Source of the DNA: Ottelia alismoides
Taxonomy: Eukaryota; Streptophyta; Magnoliopsida; Alismatales; Hydrocharitaceae
Direction: 5' to 3'
DNA: 64,000 nt
Assembly: GCA_037367405.1 (NCBI GenBank)
Contig: JAZKJV010000296.1
Location: 806,001-870,000, forward strand
Part shown: positions 46,220 to 58,229 of the stretch, piece after piece
How positions within the stretch are numbered: the first letter of the stretch is position 1
Layout of the letters: each line of letters begins with the position of its first letter
Program-made: the position numbers and the translations under genes
Notes under the pieces: model-generated
Databases searched by the model: none
What the model was told of the DNA's origin: nothing
What the model saw: the letters and a program-made list of their open reading frames with translations, nothing else

Positions 46220-49005
46220 TGTAAAGCCTTGAACTCGGTATATCTCGGATCCTATATAATAAGATCCGGCTCGTCAAGAGAAAACCAACGAAATTTGTTT
46301 CGTGTGAATCGGACTTCGTTTCGAATTCTTATGATTTTTCGAAGAAAGAGAAGTCATTAATCCATAATGACTGTCATTAATACTAATTAAACATGATTAA
46401 AGAAATTAATGACGATTGAAAGTCGCTAATGATCATTAGTAAACACTAATCAATAGTTAACAAAAGATAAGCGTAAGCCGCGAAAGTTAAATCGCGATTA
46501 GTGAAAGTTAATCACGATTAGTGTTAATTAAGCGTCATTAGCGAATCTAGAATCCTCTAGAATGTTCTAACTTAGGCTCCAAGTTTGGGATAAGTTTTGG
46601 CTAAAATCATGGGCCAAAACCATGGGCCGCTAAACCATGGTTAAGGTCTAAACCATGGTTTTCTAACCATGGTTAGTGGTTTTCTGGGGCCTATAAATAG
46701 ACCCCCCTACCCATTCATTCTCTATAATTTCCACTACCACCACCACCCCAAGGGCTAGGGTCGAGAGGATGGGAGGAGGAGTGGGAGGCGAGGGAGGAGC
46801 GCTAGCGAAGCGCTGCCGGGAAAACGAGGAGGAGAAAGGTATGATCCTCTCTTAGTTGCTTCGTAAGTTAGGCTTTCAATTCATACTCTTGTTCTTCGAA
46901 GTTTTGTTTTCGATTCATATTTCTTTTCGATTCGTTTTCCTGTTGTGGTTCGAGGAGAAATCTGTGTAACACCCTACTTAGGTGCGGGCGGCTACGCACG
47001 TCACTGACCTTGTGATTCGTCACACGTTCACACATCTAAGACGCGTGGTGTCTACCGATTCTCCATCGTTTATGTTTCTATTCTTCGTATTATGCTTTTG
47101 TAGTTATTTTGATGGAGAAATCTGTGTAATACCCTACTTAGGTGCGGGCGGCTATGCACGTCAGTGATCCTGTGATTCGTCACACGTTCACTCACCTAAG
47201 ATGTGTGGTGTCTACCGATTGTTCATCTCTTGTTGTTGAATATATTTTTTTCAGTTTCGTTGTTATTTTTCTCTCGATTGATTTTATAGAGGAAACTCTT
47301 TTCGTTTTTATTTTGAAATATTTTCTGATATAAGGGGAAACTCTGCTGAAATTTTCTGAGAAATATGTCCTGATATAAGGGGAAACTCTGCCGAAATTTT
47401 CCGAGAAATATGTCCCGATATAAGGGGAAACTCTGTCGAAATTTTAAGAGAAAATATGTTCTTGACGTTCTTCGTTTTCTTCGCGTCCCTCGCGTTCTTC
47501 GTTCGTTCTTCGCGTTCTTAACATGTTCTTAGCATTTTGATACGAAAAATGAAATTCGATCTTTTCAGGAGCCTTAAAATAGCCTTTCTAAAAACTAAAC
47601 TCGATAAAGCCTTGCATACACGAGAGAGAGAGCTCGATTAGGTAACGAAATCCTTCCTTTTGCTGTTGGGTTTTCATACGAAATTATTGAAATTCTTGAT
47701 TTTGTGTTCTTTGCTACGAAGAACCCTAATTTTGGTTATTTTTGAAAAAGTCTGAAGAATTGCTTTGTGATTCCCACTAAAATAAGATTTACGCATGAAA
47801 TTGATGCGTTGGCTATGAAAGCTAGGGTTTGGGAGTTAAAATAGACATAAATAGGAGTATATATATGGTTATGAATAATATATATGTGAGTCGATGCCAA
47901 GTATTGCGGTTTATGCAAATCAAAGACTTAACGAAAGAATTACATCATGTGAATTGGTGTGATTTGAGATGGATCCTGAAAAGGATCATGTGTCATGTTA
48001 AGAATGACTGGGAGTAGAACTACAGGCCGGACATGCAACCTGTAGGTTTGTCGGAAGGAACCCGTATTAGCGTTTCCCTACCTAGGTGGTACACGGTTGC
48101 CCTGTTATGATAAGTGCGCACGAAATGAAGATTTTGCAACGCGTGGTACCGGGAGTCAATATATTCGGGTTGGAACGACGGAAGATGTGGTCGTGCCATG
48201 TGGAGGCACGGGTGGTTCAATAGCGGCTGGGTCACGATAACATGTATTTAAAGCCGCTAGGTTATATGATTAAATGTTAGCCTGAGGTTTTAAGCAATCG
48301 AGTCCTCGAGGACGGTGTGCTCTTTTGTTTTTCCAGGCTAAGGGTTGAGACCCTGTTTAATAAATGAAAAGGAAATTGTCAGGGTAGTATTGGAGGATTG
48401 GTTGAGGCGACGTGCGGTAGCATAAGCTTACCAAGATCAACACAATCTCCAATCCTGAAGCATCCACAGCTTCGGAGTCCAAGAATGGTGGGGTTCCCCT
48501 GGACTAATCCCTGATGTGGAATAGAAAGGAATAGGACTTAAATTAATGAAAAGAAATGAAATTTTTGTGATATCAATGAATTTTGAAAAATTACACAATT
48601 TGTTTGCTTTTCTCTTCTTCGTTACTTAGCATTCGCTAATTTTTATCCTATGATTTATGGAAAACCCAATAGGTATCGGTGAGCCATCTCATAGACTCTA
48701 AAAAAAATCATCCAGCTTACATACTAGACATTCAGCCAGCCACAATAGCTTTACTTTCTTTAAGGTAGTTAGTAATCTTTTGTATATTTCCCTTTTATGC
48801 TGATGTACATGTAAATGGTTATAGTGGTACAGTGTATCATCTGAACTTTATTTTGTGAATGGAAAAGTGTTGAAATACTTTCTTCTGAGTATTTTTATTT
48901 GCAGTCTATTTCTGAATGTTAGTTGTGATTGCTGAATAAATTATTGCTGAGTAACCAGATCCGGATATGGGAGGATCCGACGGCCCGGGAAACGGGGTCG
49001 TTACA
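46220..49005 (+). repeat. Tekay array LTR 3
   Basis: 2786 bp, TGTAAAGCCTTGAACTCGG to ...GGGGTCGTTACA, followed at once by the right TSD CGACC. It carries the same 161-bp and 45-bp internal repeats and TATAAATA at 46692-46699 as the other LTRs. Confidence 0.93.
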
Positions 49006-50292
49006 CGACCCACGGCCGCCATGTCCGTACTGCGGGCGCCACCACGCTCCGTTGAGCTCCGTGCCACGACCGAGCATGCTGGGCGATGATCCTTGAGCTC
49101 CAACGGAGCTCGATCCCAGGTCACCGCCTCCACCAACACCTCGCTCCGATGAGGTGATTTTTCTCTCATTTCTCCAAATTTCCCCGACCTCATTACTCGC
49201 CACCACCCTCACTAAACCACATTCCGACCTTCACTACTCATCAAACACCCTCGCCGACCACCCTCCTATTCTCCAGGACCTCCCCAAGCTCCGACCCCCT
49301 TCTGCTCCATCTCGCTGGAGAAGAAGACCATGGGCCCCCATTTCCCGACACCCCACGACCCCCAGTCCACTCACAAACACTATCGCACGTTTTGGCTATT
49401 CGAATCTAACTTCTGCAGGTACAAACCTCTTCAATAGCCGGAGTCAGGTGTCGGAGCTCCTTTGAGCTGATCTCCTCCAGCGAGGCTTCGTCGATTCCGA
49501 GCTCTGATCATCCCCGGAGTCTCGCCGGATCTCCACCAACTCCGCCAGCCGAGCAGCGACCTTCTCCGACCTTTAGTCTATCCATTGGATCACGACGGAG
49601 CTACCAGTAGGTCGCCGGAGACCCGCCTTCTCCGGTGGCCTGCGGAGGAGATGAAGCTACAGGTGCCGTCCGATCATCTTGATCGGACGGCTATGATGAA
49701 GGCACGTGGCAACCCGGACCTCCAGACGACTCTATAGGCTCGGGTCCCCCCAAACCTCCACCCGAGCCAACAGCTACTGCCACGTTACCCCGAGCCAGAG
49801 GCGCCCACCCGAGCCTGGGCCCCTCTCGTGCACCGCACGTGAGGACTTGGGTAATTTGCAAAAAGGACCCCGGAGTTATTAACAATTGCAGAATGGTCCC
49901 CATGCACGTGCCTCACGTGCGTGCCTAGATATTTTACAGGGAGGCCCTCCAAGTTTCCTGGTTTGCAAAAAGGTCCCTACATGCATGGAAAATTTACAGA
50001 GGACCTCAGGCGGTTTTTGGTATTTGCATTTAGGTCCCTCCAGGGACCTAAATGTAATAGTTATCCTTTTTATTTCTTGCATTTTTATTACAATTATGCC
50101 CCTGCATTATTTTCTTCATGACTTGAGCATCGTAGGTCCAAATTGCATGATTTTAGTGTCGTTTGATCCTTGTTTCCTCATCTACATTATGGCATGTTTA
50201 ATTTTCTCATCCGACATCATTTTAAGAGGAGTGAAATTTTGTGTTAGATGATGACCCTGCTCTACTTATTATTGTTCTGATTCGATGACTAA
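49006..50292 (+). repeat. Family Y copy 2, segment 2
   Basis: Begins with the duplicated CGACC and continues family Y sequence. GGTAATTTGCAAAAAGGACC near 49852 and the following text correspond to 18644 onward in copy 1. It contains a perfect 11-bp inverted repeat GCCGTCCGATC/GATCGGACGGC (49665-49691). It ends with ACTAA (50288-50292), left TSD of the next insertion. No gene. Confidence 0.7.
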
Positions 50293-53069
50293 TGTAACAC
50301 CCCGTAATTTTCGATTTTCCTAAAGTCTTAAAACCTATTCAATATTATACTCAAAAGAAGCGTCTCGTCGCAAGCTTTCCAACGAGTCCAAAAATGCATA
50401 ATTCCGAGTTCGGATGTGGGAGATATGCCTGTTTTAGTGAAGAGGGGTCATGGATATTGAGGGGATTAATGATTACGGGATTAGATAAGTTAATTACGGG
50501 TTAGGGCTATTTTTGGGATCCTAAAACTAGGATTTTAGTCCTAACCTATATTAAGACCCCCATCCTTCATCTCCCCTCATTCCCACCTCTTTCCAAACCC
50601 TAAACCATCCCTTTCTTCGGTGCCACCACCATTATCAAAAGCTCTCGAAGCCACGTAGCTTCACGACAAGAAGAAGACGAGGAGGGCCATCGCAAGGGAA
50701 AGGCAACCCTCTCATCGGGTTTGTGATCGGGCGATCGAGCACGTGGATCAAAGATGTGCACGAGTATAGGTAACGGATCTTGATATCCCCTTATATAATT
50801 CGCGTTTCTTGCGATTTGGAGGTTATTAATTTTGGAGAAATTGTTGTCGGACTTTGATCTAACCTTGAATCATCTTTTGCTATTGGTATGCCCTATCTTA
50901 TCATTTAGATCATCCTGTTGTGGTGGTAACGATGTCTAAGGGGTTTGTTGTCGTGTTTTAATATCAAGATCATTCAATGTGATTATGTTGCGGAGTCCTT
51001 AGGGGATGACCGTGATCGTGTATATCACAGGATTTATGCCTCGTGTTCTGTAGATCCATATATATAAATATATTCTTCACGTAGCTTGGATATACCAGAT
51101 CTCTTTTCTCGAATGACGTGATCGTGGCTTTCCCTGACATGCTTAGCATCACCAGTAATCTTTAGATTAATCTGGGATGCAGAATTTGAAAGACCACATG
51201 ACAAGTCCGAACCAAGGCCGGATACGCCTATTTCCGTCCCACAATTAGAACCACTTTTTGCATTGAGTCGATCTACAAAAGAATTGTTCACATGATTTGG
51301 GTCAATAGAAAGGCCACCTTTATCTACATATTTATCCTTACCAAACAAAGACATGTCTTGAGTTGATTCTGCAGTGGTATCTACGCGAACTGACGTGCGA
51401 GCATTATCCCCTTCTATAACATATCGAATATAAAAAAAAACTCAGATTTAGAACCTCCGGGGAGGAATGATGAAATATGAGAGCACGGGGGACTGGTTCC
51501 CTTGTCACCTTTCTCAGTGGTTTCTTGCACTCTATTGGCCATGTTCTCATCAATGTGCAAGTGAGCTTGTTAGCCTAATTTCTATCTACATAGAATACTT
51601 CTTTACTAGCACCTTCTTCCATGCCAAGAATAAATCTTTCCCGATTGGAATCTGAAATGGTATATTTTTCACTTGATGCAGGGGCTTTTCTCCTTTCTTT
51701 AGTAGATAAAGCATCAGACGAAACCAACTTAGAACTTCAGGCATACATATGTTCATGTGTTTATGCTGAGTTGCAACACAAATTGTGATCCATTGTTCAT
51801 AGTATACTACTATCACCTAAGTTGTATAGTATCACTGTCAAAGGGATAATAAAATCTTACTGAATATGAATTATATCACCTAATGCATCGATACTAGTGC
51901 ATAAGAATTTTGGAGTGTACATCTGATCGTTGTTCTGACACTTGCATAGCCGATTTAAGTAGCAGGATCTGATGTACCCGGTGATCTCTTTATATTAATG
52001 GAGGATGCCAACTACCATAATGGCTTAGGTCTTTGGGACAATGGTTAGGATACATCAATACTACTCTTTGGATATAAGTATGATGTTCTAAACGTTCTCA
52101 ACCTTAAGATCTTACATCTTAGATGAACTGTACTACAAATTATCCGAGTCCATAATTGCATAATTACTATAAGGTAGGTGCACACCCTTGTAGTCCGGCT
52201 GAGCCAACAATGAGTCACCCCCACTCGAGGGGCATCACAGAGTGGGGTGGTAGTAGATACTCTGGTGGAATTGAGGTGGATGCATGCGTGCATCGCACCT
52301 ACGGATCCGTTTTGTTGCACTTTTTAGGGAGCGAGCGAGACTCCTCCGGTAGACTCGATTGACAGGGTTGAGACTCATTGAACGTATATGCCGTCTCGAG
52401 TGTCAGAGTACTATCAACTAGACTAGCCGAAGGATCGCGTTTGCGCACAGGTTTTGGGTTGCACTTTAAATGAAGTGTTGCAGACTTCATTTCTAGTGTA
52501 ATCTTTCTCCTTTGACGGGCGAGTCCGGGATAAGTAAATGAAATTAAGGATTAAGATATGTCAAGGAATTGATTTTGGTTACGTAAAAGTTAAGGGCCTA
52601 AATTATATCTGATTGTATATTACTAGATGCTTTTATATTGTTCTCCATTAAACTTGTTCAGTTACTGCATTTGCATTACCTACCTATATTCTTTTGACTT
52701 AATTTATTTTATCCTTACCGAGTCAGTTGACTCATGAGTTACATTCTTTGGAAATCCAACAAGAAGTGTCCAATAAGAGACGGAGGCTCGCATTTTCGGT
52801 GGTGCATCTGTAGGACATTGTTGAGGTTGAGACTTAGTTCTATAGTTGCTTTATCTCCCTTTGTTTCGTCTAATTATGATGTAATAAAGAGACATCTGAT
52901 ATTTTATGTTCATTCTTATGTTGACGTTGGTAATCAATGGAAACTTAGATTTTCTTTCCTGTGTCCTTATTTTTGTATCAATGGTATATCATGCAGGTTG
53001 TTTTTGACTGTTGTTGGGTAATATTGAGAATGAGGTGTAGATGCGCTCCCGCTGAGGCGGGACGTTTCA
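50293..53069 (+). mobile_element. Solo LTR of a second Ty3/gypsy family
   Basis: Starts TGTAACACCCCGTAATTTTC and ends GCGGGACGTTTCA, with flanking ACTAA (50288-50292) and ACTGA (53070-53074), a TSD with one difference. CTATATTAAGACCCCC near 50548 is a likely promoter. TGTAACACCCC starts and GGGACGTT(A/T)CA ends are typical of chromovirus LTRs. There is no PBS or internal domain, so this is a solo LTR. Its 2777 bp include a ~0.7-0.8-kb gene-like block (51060-51820) that does not look like LTR sequence. Confidence 0.72.
51060..51820 (-). pseudogene. Captured host-gene-like exons inside the solo LTR
   Basis: On the minus strand three protein-like blocks follow one another. About 51735-51560: SSDALSTKERRKAPASSEKY and DSNRERFILGMEEGASKEVF, ending in TAG. 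About 51560-51440, shifted frame: ENMANRVQETTEKGDKGTS and HISSFLPGGSKSE. About 51435-51060: GDNARTSVRVDTTAESTQ, DMSLFGKDKYVDKGGLSIDP and QINLKITGDAKHVRESHDHV. A T-rich stretch ending TTATAG precedes the third block and resembles a 3' splice site, so genomic rather than processed capture is likely. The protein is hydrophilic and Ser-rich, perhaps nuclear. I cannot name it, and no transposon domain is visible. Confidence 0.5.
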
Positions 53070-53517
53070 ACTGATTTTTAATGTTGTGATCAAATTGACC
53101 CTGATTTCAATATCTATTATTTGCTCAGTTTCAATGACATTTTTAGTGTATATTTGTAACCTAATTATTTCCATTATCATCGCATTTATATAACCTTGCA
53201 TTATTATTTATTCATCACCTTATCCTTGCATAAAAATCAATTAAAAATGGCATGCTCATTTTATTACATTATAACCTGCATAGTTCACCATGCATCTTCA
53301 TAAAGACCTGAAATTGAGAAATACTTCACACATGTGCTTCATTGATCAAAATTCGATAAATAGAGTGAGTACCTGTGTCCTTGTATTCAACCTTGGTAGA
53401 CTTGCCAAGTATAAATACTCCACAACATTCAAAGGATTGTGGTTTTTGATGAATCGAATTTGCCTCCTATACTACTACAATTACCGATTATTAAAGAGGT
53501 GAATTTCGCGTCCATCA
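53070..53517 (+). repeat. Family Y copy 2, segment 3 (right end)
   Basis: Starts with ACTGA, the second TSD copy, then AT-rich family Y sequence matching 19440-19763 of copy 1 (CCTTGCATAAAAAT; CCTTGG..ACTTGCC..AGTA). It ends CCATCA, followed by TSD GAGCT. Confidence 0.7.
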
Positions 53518-53522
53518 GAGCT

Positions 53523-55340
53523 CGAGAGCCCCGGCGAAGGCTTTACACTACTTTACGCTAACTCATTAAGAAAAACATGGAATAAAAGATTGCATATGAA
53601 ACCCTAGAGCTAAATCTACCTAGGAAAATGAAATGGCGCAGCTCATGCCTGCTGACGAAGGCAAGGGGCAGAGGTAGCAGACAAGCCACCGTGGGTGCAC
53701 CTCCATCCTCCCTCAACTGCCATGGAACCTCAGGGGACTCCTCCTGTTACGAGGATACGCTCTAGGCCAAGGCTTGGAGGTTTTGGGAGTTGAGTGATGA
53801 CTAAATTCGAAGATGGAAGGTGGAGGTTTTTATTTAAAGACAAGGTTGGGCGCCTTATTGACCATTGAATCGACAAAGATACAAGTTGTGTATAGGAGAT
53901 CTCGTGAATCCTGTAATATCAAATATGAAATCTCATGAAGGGATCGAGCATTGTGGATGGTTGAAACGAGCGAAAAAATGGCTCAAAGTCGAGGGAGGTG
54001 ACATATCTGACGGGCAACAGAGGTGCCGAGAGGAATTGAACAGGGGTCAACAATCCCTGGGTCCTGATTGGGCCATGCGGACAGCTACAAGACAAAAAAT
54101 GATGTATTATTAGAAAATTATTTATTGAATATAATAAATGATTTTCTTAATTTTTTATTATAAAATAAATTTTTTTATTATTTTATATAGTATTTTATAT
54201 GATTATTATTAATTTTTTGGTGTTATTTTTGATAAGTTAATTATTAGGGGTGTATTGTAGGTATATTCATCTATGTTTTGACTATTTTATTTCTATTTTT
54301 TATATTTTACTTTATTATTTTATTTTCTTAATTTGTATATTTATAACTTATTTTTAGGTATATAAATATATTTTTATTATATTTTATGAGGATATTTGTA
54401 TATTTGAATAAATAGGGGTGTAAATTATATAGGTATACTTGTAGGGATTTCTTCTATGTATTTACTTATATTATTTATTTTGAAGTATTTTCTGGCTTTA
54501 TTTTATACTTATATTTTTAATAGAATATAAATAATATTTACAAGAGTATATATAAAAGAATGAATAATGAAATAATAAGTTTTACTTTTATTTATTTACA
54601 TGTATTAGCATAGGTATATTGCTTATATTTTTATAGACTTATTTTTGGTGTTTTCTTTGTGGTTTTATTTTGGTTTTAATATGTACATAAGTTGTAAATA
54701 ATAATTACAAACTTATAAAAATATAGAATTCTAAAAATAATAATGAATAAATAAAATGAATATTTTATTCAGGTATACTGTACAATAGGAGCCCAAAACC
54801 TAACTTTCACACCTTAACTTCAAAAATTATGAAACCATCTTTATTAAATATTTTATAAAAAAGTATACAAATAGAGGTGATTTTGATACATTTTGAGTTT
54901 TTATTTGAGATATGTGTCTATGAAGTTTGGTTTACGCCTTTTTATTTTGTGTATAAAAAGAAAATTGTATATTATTTTTATATGAAACCAATTTTGCATT
55001 TTTATGTACATTATTATCTACAACTATGTACACAGTTTCTTTATTTGATGAATAAATAATAAAGAATAGAATGGGTGTCAAACATGACTTATTGACGAAT
55101 AAATACATGGAATTTAAATGGATTTATTGACCCTTATCTCCCCCTACTTTCTTCCTTATCGACCAACTCAATTCTTGACTTGATCTTGGGGTTTAGGGTC
55201 ATAAAATATCTTTAGTATTTTATTCCTTTTCTTTTCTTCTCTTTATTCTATAATTTTGGCATTAAAAATAATATCATTTACACAATGAATGCAATAAATA
55301 ATGAATGTTATTTTATATAAATTAATGCTATTTACATGCG
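53523..55340. other. Unassigned DNA, partly extremely AT-rich
   Basis: 53523-54110 is of mixed composition; on the minus strand CTTTAAATAAAAACCTCC near 53843 resembles an LTR promoter, but no pair or domain supports an element. 54110-55330 is very AT-rich with only chance frames. No gene seen. Confidence 0.4.
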
Positions 55341-55670
55341 TTAGCTAGAGTTTTTTAAGGCCAAAATGATAGATAAAGGTGATGAAATGGGGATTCTGGT
55401 GGGCTGATGTAAAAAATCATTGGCGATCTCTGAAGTTAATGTACCGGATAACCAAACCTTGGCGTACAACTTATCCACCTCCCACGAGGCGTTAACCTCA
55501 ATTTTCTCAGACGGTTCCTCCTCGATAAGAATATATTTCTTACCTGTGGACTTCATGAGGCTCATGAACTGCATGATCCATAACTCGTAGTTCATCCTGT
55601 CCATCTTAACGATTGGTGCTAGACCTCTGAACGTGCATGTGGTGGAGACATCGAATTTGTTCTCTGACAT
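55341..55670 (-). pseudogene. Copia gag fragment
   Basis: 110 codons from MSENKFDV: the copia gag N-terminus with LAPIVKMDRMNYELWIMQF, VNASWEVDKLYAKVWLSGTL and EIANDFLHQP. It aligns with Copia-2 gag (VKMDGTNYELWSM, VNASWKQDDAYARLWL). It ends at 55341 where recognisable sequence stops, well short of the zinc knuckle. Open but clearly truncated. Confidence 0.85.
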
Positions 55671-56049
55671 ATCGTCGAATGGAGAAAACTAGGTTTTATA
55701 GACCACGAGAAATATGTATACACCGACATATGAGGATTTGGTTGCATGTGTAGGCTCAAGATGTAACTAATCTCATCACCAAGGAGCAGAAGATAATCAT
55801 GGATGTTGCAGGTGACGATTGCGAATAACACGTAGTACCCACATGGATTGTCGACGATGAAGGAGAGCGGGGCATGCGGTGGTGGCTATGACAAAATAGG
55901 AGAGAGATAGAGGTTGGTACTACATTAGCAAGAGAGTGCCGAGAAAGAGAGCCCGATGGCAATGGCGAGCGAGCGAGAGAAGGGCTGGAGGGTGGTGGCT
56001 AGGGGTTAGGGTATGAGAGTTCCGGTCTAGGACTGCCGCTCTAATACCA

Positions 56050-56237
56050 TGTTGGAAAAAATAATGAGTTTATTATAGGAAACCCTAGGGCTCTCTTATA
56101 TAGAGGACAAACCCATGGGTAAATTGCACAAGTTAGATAGAAAAACTAAATAGAGAAATCATTACATAGGCATAATCATATCTCTACAATTACATGCTAT
56201 CCTTGTAAAGATGATGTGAGAGCATCTTGGACCAACA
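56050..56237 (-). repeat. LTR of the truncated copia element
   Basis: Minus-strand LTR with TATATAAGAG (about 56106-56097), CCTAGGG and AATAAACTC (polyadenylation-like) before ...CCAACA. Only one copy is present. The 5' limit is uncertain by about 50 bp. Confidence 0.6.
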
Positions 56238-56239
56238 TT

Positions 56240-57880
56240 CATCTATGATGTCCAATCATGCCTTGTGTCCTTTCCCAACTGATTCTCTTACATTCTTTCT
56301 CACGTACCGCATTACATCGTAGATCACTCCCATTGTCATCTTTTTATCGTCATTTATGATCCGCAATGCAGACACAATCAGATCCATTGTTTTCATTACT
56401 TATGTCACATCATCCTAGAAGTGTAGACATTGATCAATGTCTCCACTATCCTCCCTCCTTATGTTTGACCTTCGAGTATCTTGAACCATTCATCTTGGCA
56501 ATACATGGTTTAGCGTTATTTAAGGCTTTCCAACACTATAAATTTGATTGCAAAGCATGTCATGCCATGCCCCACTAGTTCACTATTGCACATCTGCCTC
56601 ATCAGAGCCAATACTTTGGAATGGTTGTAAATGAAGGTGGTGGTCGTCTGCACTTATTCCACCACCTTTCAAACCATCTTCCTTTTGTTGAAGTTCTTAG
56701 GGATCAAATCGATACAATGTGTAGCACAAGGTGCCCAGAAAATACCGTAGCTACTAGAAGCCATTCATGTTTCACATGCTTTATTGATGTTGCTCCCATT
56801 GTACGTGACAATCTGGACAATGTTCTCCTTTCAAACTTCCTTGATGATGTCCTTCGACAAGCTCGACATGTACTTATGGTCCTTCACATGAGCATATGCA
56901 TCGATGAATTTCAAAATACTCTTGCCATCGCAGTAAAATGAGGAAGTTGATGATCTGCTTCCTCTTATCGCTTATCCACACATTGCACACCAACATCATC
57001 CCGTATCCGGTCATCTCCTCCTCTGCTCAGTGATGTACTCGTTCATCTCCTCCTTCTCCATCTTGAGATACCTTTTCATTATCTCATAGGATGTAGGAGC
57101 CTTCATTCATATTCCTGCTACAGCGACCTTGTCGATAATATGTTGTAAAAATAGCCTGCTAGCAATGTTTATCGTAATGCTTTCCCCAAAAAGGAGTTTG
57201 TTGATGGCCTTTTTCCACTCTCTCCTATGCATTTGTTAACATGCCCTTCACCGTATCCTGCCTCAGATCCTTGCTTATCTTGTATTGCATGCACACTCTC
57301 CTCGTCAAGAAGTATTCTACTCCTTTCCCTTTGTATTTTTGGTGTGTGGTGGTACCGATGCACCTCCTAAACCACTTCCATTTCCATCGACACCATAGAA
57401 GATGCCTCGTGCACCACTGAGTTCTCTCTTATCGAACTCGCTCCTCAAAGATTCCTCTGTTACTCTCTTTTATGCCCTCCTCTCTGTTTCATTCTGAATA
57501 TCAGTAAGGTAGACAAAATCATCATCGTCTGAATCATCGAGTGCATTGAACTCTTTCTCGAATGTGAACTCCTTGAATTGTTCGTCCCTTCTTTCCCTCT
57601 ATGTATCCTTGTCCTTCTTCCCATCCAAGCTAGCCTTCATTATGTCCCTCACATATTTGGGGCAACACATGTACTCGACAACATTGTTGTTATTGCCAAC
57701 AAGACGTCGTTTCAGCCCCATAATCCCCCATCCTCCCAACCTCTCCCTAAGAAGTTGCATTGTGGTTTAGCTTATTTTCCATATGGAGCGGTGACATACC
57801 TCCAACCAATATCCCGACTCCCCACTAAATTCCATTCGGTCCTCAAAATCATCATATCCTGATCCGAAATGTGAGTCCAT
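56240..57880 (-). pseudogene. hAT-family transposase (BED/DUF659 type), decayed
   Basis: Discontinuous minus-strand frames match plant hAT transposases. The BED-like start GWRYVTAPYGK with KPQCNF (about 57815-57745) is followed by GLKRRLVGNNNN and CCPKYVRDIMKASLDGKKDK (to about 57610) and an acidic linker. The DUF659 core has KFIDAYAHVKDHKYMSSLSK (about 56917-56858), NIVQIVTYNGSN (about 56825-56790), IFWAPCATHCIDLI (about 56750-56710) and YNHSKVLALMRQ (about 56620-56585). Near 56370-56318 is RIINDDKKMTMGVIYDAM. More than ten stops and shifts make it a pseudogene. The C-terminal dimerisation domain is not found; a copia LTR adjoins at about 56237. No terminal inverted repeats were identified. 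Confidence 0.82.
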
Positions 57881-58229
57881 GATGATGATTACTGAAACAT
57901 GCGAAGGAATTGCAGAATAATCATTCACAAGACATAAGACATACAATGAGAACAATTAAGTATTTGCTACTTATTTTTCCTTTCACTTTTTAGATTTAAT
58001 ATAATTATAGTTTTTGTAATGCTTAACATGTATAAAGTCATGTATACTTGGTATTTAATGCCGTATATAGATATCTATATTTTGATTTGTGAGTAAAAAT
58101 ATCTTAGATCTAATGTTGAGGCCAATAATTTCGAGAATAATCACGTAAGAGGCACAAAAGTTGAAAATAATACATAGATTTAAGGTTTGATTTTTGAAAT
58201 TAATCGATTATTAAATTTTATTTGTCGAT

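Larger units (their letters stand above)
30692..49005 (+). mobile_element. Tandem Tekay-like chromovirus array (LTR-int-LTR-int-LTR)
   Basis: Three near-identical 2.8-kb LTRs (30692-33470, 38458-41235, 46220-49005) enclose two internal regions of ~4985 bp. The whole 18.3-kb block has one TSD, CGACC (30687-30691 and 49006-49010), and there is none at the middle LTR. Two elements therefore share the central LTR, the product expected from unequal recombination between LTRs of one insertion. Domain order gag, protease, RT, RNase H, integrase, chromodomain marks a Ty3/gypsy chromovirus, most like the Tekay/Del clade by LTR and protein motifs. Both units are defective. Confidence 0.93.
29417..53517 (+). 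mobile_element. Family Y solo LTR (copy 2), split twice
   Basis: Starts TGATGAATGTCGCATTCATCA at 29417 (palindromic) and ends CCATCA at 53517, flanked by a perfect TSD GAGCT (29412-29416 and 53518-53522). After removing the Tekay array (30692-49005) and the solo LTR (50293-53069) with their TSD copies, about 3.0 kb of non-coding LTR remains, colinear with copy 1 at 16137-19763. Absence of any internal domain or second LTR between matching TSDs makes it a solo LTR formed by LTR-LTR recombination. Confidence 0.78.
55341..56237 (-). mobile_element. Truncated copia element (LTR, PBS, leader, partial gag)
   Basis: On the minus strand: an LTR ending TTTTTCCAACA (56050), a primer site TGGTATTAGAGC (one change from consensus), a ~380-nt leader, and gag from ATG at 55670. 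All else is missing. LTR text (ATATAAGAGAGCCCTAGGG, ACCCATG) is related to Copia-2. The upstream limit may be 56237 (TGTTGGTCC) or about 56190, because the neighbouring hAT frame seems to continue to about there. Confidence 0.75.
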
